DNA from: Motacilla alba alba
Taxonomy: Eukaryota; Chordata; Aves; Passeriformes; Motacillidae
Direction of reading: 5' to 3'
Length of the DNA stretch: 64,000 nt
NCBI RefSeq assembly: GCF_015832195.1
Contig: NC_052018.1
Coordinates: 69,129,666 to 69,193,665, forward strand
Made by a program: the position numbers and the translations under genes
Shown here: positions 22,028 through 64,000 of the stretch, piece by piece
How positions within the stretch are numbered: the first letter of the stretch is position 1
Layout of the letters: every line of letters begins with the position of its first letter
The notes under the pieces: model-generated
What the model saw: only the letters and a program-made list of their open reading frames with translations
Told to the model about the DNA's origin: nothing
The model's database searches: none

Positions 22028-22069
22028 TTACTCTTCCCTTCACCCTTCAGAGGGTGAAGGGAAGAGTAA
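22028..22069. repeat. Perfect 19-bp inverted repeat with a 4-nt loop
   Basis: Arms 22028-22046 and 22051-22069 are exact reverse complements; the first arm begins TTACTCTTCCCTTCACCC. The loop is TCAG. One arm is nearly all pyrimidine and the other nearly all purine. It sits alone in the intergenic region. Confidence 0.95.
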
Positions 22070-25000
22070 TGAGTGGAGGAGTGGTAAAGGCAGCATTCAT
22101 ACAACAAAGAGGTAACAACACAAAACTTCAGCCTTAATGTGTTTTGCAGTGTTAGAGAATCTCAGGTCCCTTTTCTTGGTTGAGTTTCAATGCTGACAGT
22201 ATTGTGCAGTGCTGGGAGTCCTGATGTGTGTCCCTATCCCAAGTCTGACATACACCTGGAATTACCAAGATTTTTGAGCTGTTTCTTTGAGATGCTCTAA
22301 CATTTGTGTTTGGAGGGAACATTCAAGGATTTGCAGTGAACAGGCTTGAAATGTGGGGTTGTTTTTCTTTTTTTGTCTTATGGAGCATTGTTCTTATTTT
22401 ACTAAATTAGCCTGTCAAAATACTGTTCCATTTAATACATTCCCTTTAATACCATGAGCAGCTTAGAGTTGCAGAGCAGTGAGAAAAGCAGGGGAGAACA
22501 AAAAGGTGGCGTCATTCCTGTGTGTGAGAAACCTGACCTTAGCACTAATTAGTTGGGAATTAACCCTATTTAAACATCAGGTGCAGACATGGAATCATTC
22601 ACACATGATGGTCAGAATCCTGGTTTCTGAAGGGGGTTATATGTGGTGGTTTAGTGAGGCTAGCATCTTCATAATTGCAGCAAGACTAAATCCAAATTAA
22701 TATCCTTAGCCAAAGAAATCAAAAAACTCTAAGTCAGCTCGAGTTCTGGTGTTTATTCCAAGTATATTTGAATGTGTTTTCAAACCAGTGTTTCCCCAGC
22801 TCCTCCCACACACAGAGATAAACTCTCACAAAAAGATCTTTTAAAACCAGGCAGTGTTTGAAGCAAACAAAGCCATCCTCGTATTTTGATTATTTTTCCA
22901 GTGCCAAGGATCTGTTCACCAGTTTGTTACCCTACTTGCACACCCATGCATTCAAATAACACACTCACCTCACACTTGTGTAAGATCAAACACAGGTCTT
23001 TAGCCCACTCTTAGCTGTTGGAGTTGTGTTTTAAATACCTCCACAATATTAATTACAAAAATTCACCTCTCCCATATTATCTGCCTTTATTTCTGAGGAT
23101 GCAGTTCCTAATAGGTTTCTCACATAAGTAATCCTTATTTAAACAAGAACAGTAGAATTATTCATGTTACCATAGATCAGTTGCATTTCAGAGAAATATA
23201 TCCAAATTAAGCATTCACAAGTCCATGCAGAAGTCTGAAGGGGAAAGCAGATTAATCTGATTTCAGAGTACAGGTCTTGGCACTCTCTGTGAAATTACCA
23301 CTTGTGCTGTTTTGCTGCAGCTGGATTCTTGCCCTATTTTAGATTACTAAGTTGCACTACTTGTTTCATATTTTCAGAATTTCCTCTGAGCTTAAGAACT
23401 ACTATTTATTTTTTAATAATTTTGTAGACCACAACTTAGAGGGTGATTTTTTTGTGATCAAAATACAAATTATCTGTTCCTTTTAAGTCAAATTATGATC
23501 TTAACATTTTTCTTTCAGGATCAAAATCTTACCTGAAGGCAAAAGAAAGCTGAGTGCTTTGACATAAATTCTAAGCACTCTCCAAATGTCAGAATAGCTT
23601 ATTAAAGATATTAAACCAACAACTTTATTCTACGTGTTTACCAAAGATTTTGGACTTCACCACTTAAAAAAAAAGCCCAAAGTCTTCATGACAGTGAAAT
23701 CAAACACTGAGTGAACAGAATATAACCTTTTGCATCACTTTAGAGAATCTTTGTTGATGAAAGAGTCTATAAATGCCTGGAAGAAATAAAATACAGGCAT
23801 GAGAGGATTGGGAATTCAATAGGGGGTGTAGTCTTACAGCTTATTCATACTGCTGGCAAATTGTATCAACTGCTTTCAACTAGTTACAGGTTTGTGCCTG
23901 TAAATATTTTATATTTATTTCATTATGAAATTTTGCAGCATTTTTAAAACTGTAAGTATGCACCTTTCAGACATCCACATCAAAATCATAGAAGAGAGGC
24001 TGGTGGTGTTCTCTGGGCCATACCAGTCAATAGACAAGCTCAGATACAGACTCCAGGAGCTGAAGGGAACTGTCAGAGCACAAGCCCTAGGCATACTTTT
24101 GCTGCCTGTGCACGGTAAATGGGATTACACTTTTCCTGACAAGTACATCACTTTGTGATCGACACAGCTTGAGATCTATGAAAATGTGGTGACTGAGGAG
24201 GATTATTGAAAGGTTTGAGCAGCTTTGAATGGTGGATGATGAGAAAACAAAGCCAAGCAGCCCAACCATACCCATCCTGATAGTGCAAGCACGGCACAAT
24301 GAGGCAGAGAAAAGGGACATGCACAGGTCCCTTTTGTGTGATGTCTGAGTGGCACTAGAGAGCTTCCAGCAGTGCATCCAGCTGTCAGGCATGGCTCCAT
24401 CCCTGGGAGAGAACAGCCTCAATTCTGTCGCTTTCTTTCATTAAAAAGCAAATCTTGTAAGATTTTTTTTTTTTGCAAGGACAGAGGGAATCTTCCTGTG
24501 TAAAATACCTTGAAAGACTAGTGCTCTACTTGGCTTTCTCTAACTTATAAAGAGAAACAGTCCAGTATGTTGTCAACAATCTCTTAAAAATCATGTTTTA
24601 TAGGCAGTTCTCTTCTCGTTAAAGGGCTTTGAAACTGCATGGTTCATTCAGTTTGGTTTGAAGTCTAACATGTTAGATATCAAAACTTCGTGGAAGCTGC
24701 TTATGAGCACAGACATAGCAGTGACATTTTCCCTACCGTTCCTATAGGCAGGCACCATCTCCCTTAGCTTGAGAGAGATTTGAGCAATACTATCCCCTCC
24801 CATGCATTCAATTCATTCTAGAAGAGCAGAAACAGAGAGGGGAGAAGGAAGCTGATGAGCTCAGAAGTGAGGAAACAGCAGCATGGATTTAAGTCCCAGA
24901 CATGAAGTAGAAAACAAGTTTAAGATACCTCTTCCAGAAATAGAAAATAGAAATCCTTCTAGAAAGTTTCTTTTTCTGGAGATACTATGACTAAAGAAAA

Positions 25001-28000
25001 TTGTTTTCAAATCAACATATTAAATGAAAGAAAAATGCAAGTGGTACAACAATATAGAAAATACCAGACAAAAAAGAACCTTGATGCTGAAAGTCTTGTG
25101 TATGAATGAAGAAATGAAGAAATATGAAAAAATACTCAGAGGTGTTGTTGGTTCTAAATCTTGCCTAAGCTTCAAAAATAAAATTGTGAGGAAGAAGCAG
25201 CCTCTTACACAAGCAACAACATGGGCAAGAGACACTGACAGGGAACGCTGCTCTAGGGCAGAGTCTTTCTTTAGTTATCAGTAATACACATTTACATTTT
25301 AAAAAATGCCCAGAGTGTACTTTGTCATCCTAAAGGTCAAGTATTTCCACCCTGTTGGTTACTGGTACCTGTCAGGTCTTAGTCTTTGGCAAGTTCTCAA
25401 CATAGAAGTGGAAAGTTTCTTTTGTTAGCCTGTGGTCTCCAATAATTCAGTTTGAGTTTTTCTTTTTCTTTGGTATTTCTTTTTTTTGCCTTGTCAAACT
25501 AAAGGACTTCACTTTGGGTCTTAACACTTGTTAAGCCTAAAATGTATTAAGCAATCTAAGATCTGCTGACAAGTCCTCAGAAGTCTCTGTTAGCACTGCT
25601 ACATCATGTTAGCATTTTCCTTGTATATTTTCCAGGATCAGGAAAACAGTCTTTGTACAACCCCTCATGTAGTAGAGTCACTGCCAATGACTTGAGCTTG
25701 GAGGTAACATAAGAGAGCTGCAAGAGAAAGTAGATCCGAGTCTCCCTGTATATTCTTGCACATGCAAACGCTGGTATTATCCTTCCCTTCTCTCCTGTTT
25801 GCTCTCCCACATGCAGATAGGACAGGTACATTGGGAGCTGGCAAAGCCTCCAGAAGGGTATGAAGAGGGTAGAGGCTGGGGTGTTGGTTAATCACACTTA
25901 AGTCTCCTGTCCCCTCTTTACTGTGTAGACAAAACTCACTGCAAGCACGTGGATTTTGATACCAACAGGTGCTGGTGGAATAATCTGTGGTTTATATCTT
26001 AAATTTTCATGTGGTACACAAACATCTTTTTATATAGAGCTGATGACTGAAGAGCATACTGTCATTCCTGTCTATTGACGGGTCTGATAAGTACTTCAGG
26101 AGTAGCAGGTAAAGCTAAAGATATTAAATAAAAGCAAAGGGAAGAACACTCTATTGCCTTCGTACAAATCAAGAATAACTACATTCTGATCAAGCTGAAA
26201 TAAAGTGTCTCCCTTTAAAATCCAGTTCAAGGGAGCCTTGAAATCATTAAACTAGATTTGAGTCAACATCTCCAGTCGTAAACATTTAAGCTCTAAGGGA
26301 CAGTTGTTAAAAGCGGGAAGAGGGCAGTGGCAGACAGAGGCTGGTGTCTGAGTTAGAAGGGAAAGTGATCTGCCAAGAGACAGTAATGCTGGCAGGAAGG
26401 GAGGTGCCTCCTCAGAAAAGGTAATTATGACCAGGATTAATGACCAGGATTGCTAAAGGCAATCCTGTCTGCAGAGCAGCACTTCAGTTAAAGGCCACCA
26501 CTACAAGAAGGGGTAATGACCCTGATCAGGATGTTGCCTTATTCCAAAAGCTATTCCAAAAGGCAGAATGTTTATTTCACTACAGCTGTTCCAGTTGTCC
26601 CTTGCAAATAAGGCCAGCCAGGCCATCTGGGTTCAGGGTCTGGCTTGAAAAAACAATGAGTCTTACAGAAAATCTGCTTATGCTCCCAGGAGAGCGAGAG
26701 TGTTGGGGCAGTCAGGTGGGGTTATAATTGAATTGTTTCAGTTTTTCATGCTAAAAGAAAATGAAAAAGCTAGTTATTAATTTTTGATGGATGGAAGGTG
26801 TTTGCACAACCATAATCAAAACATTTAGTTTGTAGTGCTGTTGGTTTGTAGTGCTCTTAAGTTTAGGCAGCTGACAGAAATGTATTGTTTGTTAAGAAGA
26901 ATGAAAAATGTTAAAAAATATATTGTCTTTTTAATATAAAGTTTACATTTTTCTTTTTGCTACAAGCATAATTTCTGCTTCTTACATCTGCATATACAGT
27001 TATACTAAAATGAAAAATGAGGAAAAAATAAATGTAATTCAGCGGCTTAAGAATGTAATAATACTTGTACATTTTTATTTACATATTAAAATATTGACAT
27101 TTCAAGCCCCTGAAGTGACCCACAAGTCACTTCAGATAATGAGATAGTGATTATGTCCAAGTGCCAAAATTGTTTGCAGGACAGTATGGGTGTTTGTCAG
27201 CTTGCTCTGGCAAATCAGGCCGTGTCATCTTCCACTGGCAAATAATGAAGGTAAAAGTTAGAGCTGCCATGGAGTGTTGTCCCAAGACACTGCACAAATC
27301 ACAGCAAGACCACCCAATGTTAGATCCTGTGCCTTTGGTTTAATGACAGCAGCAACAGACAAGATATCAGGGATGTGGTGTTCGACCGCATCACGTCTGC
27401 CATACATGTTCATCACATTCACCTGGGTACTCCCCAAACATTACTGGATGTCTGATTTTCATTTAAATAGGTTTGCTAAAGAGTTTGTCACAACTGTTAT
27501 CGGGGTTTGTTTCCTGGGAGGTAACATGTCCTCTCTCCTGGGCTGCCTGTGTTTTGCAAACATTTAGTCAGAAAGCTGGAATCACTTCCATATTAATTCT
27601 GGTAGGTTACCAGAAGATAAAGAGATAACCAGAGCAACCAAAAAGACTTTGGAAAACAGCTTGAAAAAGATAAAGGAATGAAAAGTAAATATTTTTTCAA
27701 GTATATCCAATAGGCTAGCGGAGCGTTTATAGGTGCAGTAGGTCCTACTGAAAGGAATACAGAAGGAGCTCTCAAAGCAGATGCATTACTTTGGCAGAAA
27801 AACAGACTAAATTTTTGGCATCAGTGTGCAGAGTTCCACAAGTTTGTGATGCACAAATTACTGTCAGCTTGGAGACTCTTTTGGTCACACATGACCACTT
27901 ATCATCTCCTTTTCAGACTTTTCCATTATTCCTCCAGTTCATAATGGTCAGAGCTAGGATACAAGTCTGAACGAGATGTTTGATACAGCCATTCTCTGCT

Positions 28001-31000
28001 TTTCTGTGGTGCCTTTTTTTAATTATAAGAATTTGCTGTGCCTGTACTGACAGTTCCATTCAAATCAAGGCCAGACTTGCTGGCAACTTGTGCAAACATT
28101 TCTTCTCTTTCAGTCTTATCAGCAGACCAGCTAAAACCTGAAACAGGACCTTCAGTGTCTGAGCCAGAGGAGCTGTTCTATACCTGGGCTTCTGCCACAA
28201 GTATCCCTTATGCAGCTGGAAGGCTCCAGCTCAGGAGAGCACACAGGATAAGCACTCTTCCCAAGGACAGCACTCAAGGTCATTTTTCACTCAAAGCATT
28301 AAAAGGAACCCTGAAAGGAAGAAAGTTTCCATGTGTTGGGGCCAAATAAAACAGCCAGGTTTTGAAAGAAAGCAGCCAGGTGCAAGTAGATGAGGGACGG
28401 ATGGGTGTTAAAATAACCTCAGGACATTTATTATCTCAGGACATGGATCCAACATATTTGATTTCCAAATAATTAAAGCAATATGCTGATAAACAAATTT
28501 GCAAAAAGCTGTATTAGAAATGCTAATGAAATTTCCCAAAACCTAGCAAATTAGCAGAGGAATTTCTTTTGAAGATTAGAATATGAAATCCTAGTCAAGC
28601 TCATATATGGAAAAGACTTGGCTTATTGTTTAATGTAGCTGCCTTCGTTAATGAGGGGAACGAGTAGCACTCCTAGTACTGGTTCAAGGTTTGTTGTCTG
28701 CACATAAATGTTCTTTTGTTGGGAATAATAAAGGACTTTCAGTGAAAGTAGATGGCTAGGTCCCTAATTCCACAGTTATACAATCACTGTAAGGTAATAT
28801 AAATACAGGCTGCTGCTCCAGGGGATAATCTACAGTTCTAAGCACTCTAGATATGTATTCCCAGCCAGCATGGCAACCAGACCAGGGAACTGTTCTATTT
28901 ATAAATTAATGGGATCATGGAAAAAGCAGAGATAGACTTGTCCTTTGTGGTGGCAGCCCACACCTTGGGTTAAAATTAGAAAGGAATTACACATTTTAAA
29001 AAGAGACTAATGTGGAATAAAATCCAGCTTAGAACAGTCAGTTTTCCTGTATAAAAATATTTGATCTAAACCAAGTAGAATCTCACCAGAACATGCTAAC
29101 AACTGTCTATATTCCAGGCTTAATGCTGCTGAAGTGGCTCCCAAATGAAATACCCTCTGAACACGAGCAGAAGGTGGACTTATGCCCAAGCAAATAAGAG
29201 CACCAGTTGTTAACGATGAAACTTGGGGAAGAGTGGCACAGGTAATGAATAGGTATTATTTTCTCATTGAATATTACTGGAACTATTTGTAGAAGCTCAC
29301 CAAAAATATTGATGCCATTACAGTGAGGAAGACATGCTCCAAAGTGCCTTTTCATTTACTAATGATGATCAAACAATTACTTCCTTACAGAGTAAGCCTC
29401 AACCACAAGCTTTTTCAGTCAAGAAAGGAAACTGCTTACCATCCAAATCCAGCTGCTAACAGGAACTATATTCCTCCTTCAGTGAGACCACTTGTGTCAG
29501 GAATAACCTTTACAGACACCATGAACAACCTGAATAAAAGAACATGATCTCAAAGAATTCAGAAACTGAACAACAGGATGTTCTGATGAAAATACAAGCC
29601 TCTAGGAGTGGCTCTGACCCAAGCCTTTTGTGGTCAGTGGATAAAGAAAACAGTGATGGAAACTGTGTACAAAGAAGGGAGGTGTGAAGGTAGCATAGAG
29701 CTGACAGCAGTTTTCTACCTGTATCAGCACCTTTTAAAATTCAGTGTCTGAAGATTATTACTATGAAATTAAAATTATCGGGGCAGGAAGTTTTTCAAAG
29801 AACTGTTGTATTCATGTAAAGTGACAGAAGACATCTGTATTACAGTCACTTAAGCAACTTTAAACCTTACCAACTTTTGTGAATTGCAATTTATTCTACA
29901 ACCTTCATTCACATGTTCATCAAAATAATGCAATACCTCCAGCTACTGAACCCTGATTTGGCCCTTGACTCAGCTGCTGTACTTTTTCCATAGTAAAACT
30001 AGTTTGCTGCCAGAATTATGTGGACAGAAAACATTGCTGTGTTGATTCCTGGTGGGAAAAGTGATCCTGCAGAAATATACAAATGCCACCTACTAAAAAC
30101 GGAACCTTAAAAGAAAACCTCTCTGTAAAACCCACAGCCCCTGAGCGTGATCACAGAACATTTTAAAGGACCTTGAGTATTACCCTCTCTAGGGTAAAAT
30201 AATACAGTTTACTTATATTGATCCTGGGAGAAAATATTTTATATCTTTATTTTACACAAAAGACATGTTAAAGTAATAATTATGGTATAACATTTTTAGG
30301 CAAGTGTGAATGGATAATTAATCCCTGCAGTTCTCAGCTACTGGTTCTGTTCGTTCTGCTTTAGAAATTATAAACCTGATGTAATATTGGAAAAATTACT
30401 TTGCAAAAGTTTTTTCTGTTGCTGCTGATAACATTATCTCTCACATGCTTTGATCAACAGAACACAGCTAAAGGAGCTTAGAAGTCCCTTCCATACTATC
30501 AGAAACAGGAATAAAATCACAATTAAAGATTAGTGGCCAGAGAACTTGAACCTGACAGAGGTGTCAGATATAAACTGTCTTTGTGCCAGTTTTTTTTGCA
30601 TAATCCTGCCTGTAGCACTGACATTTTGCTTTTGTGCGACATTCAGAAATGCAATGTTTTATTCTTCCAGTTGCATTAAACCATGACAATGAGAGATACA
30701 TAGATTTACATAGATTTTTCAACTTGACCAGCAGTCATTTAGCTGGAGATGGCATGGCTTTAAGGCAGAGCTTCCTGACTTAGCCGGCACTGTGATCACA
30801 GAAGGAGATAGCACTGCACCATGTCATTATCAGCAGTGGCAGTAGCAGCTTCTGGCTGTGTGCACAGCTCCACGTGCACTGTAGGAGATGAGATCCTAGC
30901 CCTAGCAAGTCCTGTGCTGGCCTTTGTGCACAAGGGAGAAGGAAGAGGTATTTGGTCATTGTCTGTCTCCTCTGGGATTGTTTTAAAATGCTCCCATTCC

Positions 31001-31496
31001 ACCCACCTCAACCTGCAGGGTGCCTGTTTTAGGATTGAAATGACACACAGAATTTTAATGCTTGCCATCCATAAATTTCCAAACAATGGCCAGCAAAAGC
31101 ACTATTGCATACTTAACATCTGCTTTTTTGCACATGAGGAAAAAGAGACATACAGAAAAATTAAGGCAAATGTCCTCAAAAGCAGTAGTGCCTGTGTCCC
31201 ACTGAAATCAATCTAAGCTTGGAGTCTTACAAGTTATGGACATCTGTGCTCAGGTGACCTAAACGGAAACTCACCAACTCATTCTGAGCTCCATCTCTCT
31301 TCATGAAACCAGACCTGTCCCTCCAGCACACAGAGACTGTTGTTTATGCAGACACAATGTATAGAAATGTGTGACAGACTTTGAACTTTTTGCATCTGAA
31401 AACTCCTTTGATGTTCAGAAATGTTTCCAGTTCATAGAGGGAGCCACTAGGTTAATTGCCAACGACAGAGTCTCATAAGGTTTTGAAAAGCAGACT

Positions 31497-31502
31497 TTAT
31501 TT
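31497..31502 (-). terminator. ACTN2: Candidate distal polyadenylation signal of ACTN2
   Basis: This is an AATAAA on the minus strand, about 1.1 kb past the stop codon. It is followed downstream by T-rich then TG-containing sequence, which suits a cleavage site near 31480. Confidence 0.45.
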
Positions 31503-32156
31503 AACAGGCACATCATTGCTTTAATAGCACTGGGCTGCACAGCTCACTTCACCATTTGTAAATGGTTTTGTTTGATTACATTGCATTTCCTCAGTGTCGG
31601 TAGGATTCAAGTAAAAAAGTTACTGCTATTATTCTCTGTCATTTCTCAAGATGGAAAAAAACAGTAAACGTCTAGCACACAGGAGCAGGGTACAGACAGA
31701 ACTGCCTGTGACGCAGCAGAACTCAAGACAAACTGAATTTTGAGCACTGAACAGTTAAAGCTGCAAGACAACCATACTACATTTGCTCAGATGGGAGTTT
31801 GCTCTATGCAGGATAGAGATGAATGCTGCCCACTAATACATACAATAATGCATTCTTATACTGAGAAACAAAGACTGTCCAACATAGACAAGAATGAGGG
31901 TTTCATAACAAAACAGTTCACATGAAATTAGCTTCCTTATTATTTCTGATTATAAAAGTTGTATTCCCTCAGCTGTAAAAGTTAAAGGCCTAAAAGAAAA
32001 GAACTGCTTACAGAACTCTAAAACTGCACTTTAATCAGCTTTTCCTCCTTATATTACAACTCTTTGAGACAAAAGCATAGCATTCTGGATTATTTTTGTA
32101 ATTAAGTAGTTTATGTGGTTGTTATATTTCTTCCCTCAAAATCTGCATTTTAGTAT

Positions 32157-32162
32157 TTTATT
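32157..32162 (-). terminator. ACTN2: Candidate proximal polyadenylation signal of ACTN2
   Basis: This is an AATAAA on the minus strand, about 460 nt past the stop codon, in AT-rich DNA. It is an alternative to the distal signal. Confidence 0.3.
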
Positions 32163-32618
32163 AAATTCCACCAATAGAAGCATACAAAATCAGAAATCAT
32201 GAAAGTAGTATTGCTCTATGAAAGAAAAAAAGCATGACTCCTAACACAGTTTTCTGAACATCATAAAAGAAGCGCATATGGCTTTGAAACATTTTGAAAA
32301 TGGAGAAATGTTTTGCGAGTTCAACGTTTTTAGGTTTTACATTCTGTTTTCTGAATGTATATTTCGAAAATTATTCTTTTGCCATTTTTAATAGATTTTC
32401 TAGCATTGCATAGGACAGACAACCAACAAGGCAGGTATCTAGCGTGCCACACACTTTAATATACACCAGTTACTTCAGTTACTAGCACTTTACACTGACG
32501 GTACCTACTGTATTTGTAAAATTTGTTTTTAAATCAGCTTGTCAAAACTTTTGAGAAGCAATCTGGGCAATAAGGTGGGTATTTTTAGTGTCTACCGTGA
32601 ATACAGCCAGTTACTGAA

Positions 32619-63754
<31,136 letters not shown>

Positions 63755-64000
63755 CTACAAGTTCACACAAAACATATTGGTGAGAAAAGGAAAGGACAAC
63801 ATGCAGGCAGTAAGAAACAAGACACCAAGACAGCTGTTAATGTAACCAAAATGAAGAGTCAATCAAACACAGCCAGGCCAGAAAAGCAAGATCTATTTTA
63901 GGATTTTTTTTTTCTGCATGTGCTTTATGTGCAACAGCTCAGCCTCAATTTGCAACCTGACCTGTTCTTATTTTGGAAACCTCTAAGAGGAAAATCGTAG
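63755..64000 (-). other. ACTN2: ACTN2 intron 5 (partial)
   Basis: This is the 3' end of the intron ahead of exon 6. Exon 5, with the end of CH1 and the start of CH2, is not in the window. No repeat is recognised. Confidence 0.75.

Larger units (their letters stand above)
20261..31474. other. Intergenic region between ACTN2 and MTR
   Basis: About 11 kb separates the ACTN2 3' end from the MTR promoter. I find no exon of a known gene on either strand. It holds a 25-bp near-tandem duplication at 20599-20653, an A tract at 21624-21642 and a perfect 19-bp inverted repeat at 22028-22069. Open frames here are short and unsupported. Conserved regulatory elements may be present but cannot be recognised from one sequence. 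Confidence 0.7.
31475..32618 (-). other. ACTN2: ACTN2 3' untranslated region (inferred extent)
   Basis: The sequence follows the ACTN2 stop codon. Minus-strand AATAAA signals occur at 32162-32157 and 31502-31497. The first would give a 3'UTR of about 450 nt, the second about 1.1 kb. I show the longer extent. The choice needs RNA evidence. Confidence 0.5.

Noticed and set aside
32157..32162. Proximal AATAAA as the sole ACTN2 polyadenylation site
   Set aside because: Kept only as a low-confidence alternative, because the region is AT-rich and such hexamers arise by chance.

Overview
This window is vertebrate nuclear DNA, almost certainly from a bird. It has widely spaced exons with GT/AG splice sites, several CR1 LINE fragments of the avian type, and two solo LTR-like elements that resemble avian endogenous retroviral LTRs. 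The style of the CR1 and LTR copies fits a neoavian, possibly passerine, species, but the species is inference. Two genes are present, both on the minus strand and both cut by the window edges. They are ACTN2 (alpha-actinin-2, right half) and MTR (cobalamin-dependent methionine synthase, left third). ACTN2 lies upstream of MTR in the same orientation, as in the human 1q43 neighbourhood.

Layout. Positions 1-20035 hold MTR exons 9 to 1, read right to left. They give 853 nt of uninterrupted coding sequence (284 codons plus 1 nt), from a start codon at 20035-20033 to the exon with the first zinc-ligand cysteine of the homocysteine-binding domain. A CpG-rich promoter covers about 19870-20260. Positions 20260-31480 are intergenic, with no recognisable exon. 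From about 31480 to 64000 lies ACTN2. The 3'UTR comes first, then exons 21 to 6, covering the second half of the actin-binding domain, all four spectrin repeats and the EF-hand domain to the stop codon. Every exon junction was checked for reading phase and all fit.

Most notable: ACTN2 carries two sets of alternative exons. Two 86-nt copies of exon 8 (60478-60563 and 59294-59379) encode two versions of the end of CH2; including both, or neither, shifts the frame. Between exon 18 and the expected muscle-type EF-hand exon (35178-35243) there is also an intact, in-phase 78-nt exon at 36367-36444. It encodes a version of the first EF-hand that resembles exon 19a (the non-muscle, calcium-binding exon) of ACTN1/ACTN4. 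This exon restores the acidic loop residue that the muscle exon lacks. It could therefore give a calcium-sensitive alpha-actinin-2, a form I do not know to be described. RBFOX-type TGCATG motifs sit just before it and beyond the muscle exon, in positions that would favour the muscle choice.

The introns are otherwise ordinary: CR1 fragments (including an inverted pair in ACTN2 intron 12), two LTR-like elements in MTR introns, A-rich simple repeats and a perfect 19-bp hairpin in the intergenic space. I saw no tRNA, rRNA, CRISPR or bacterial-type features.
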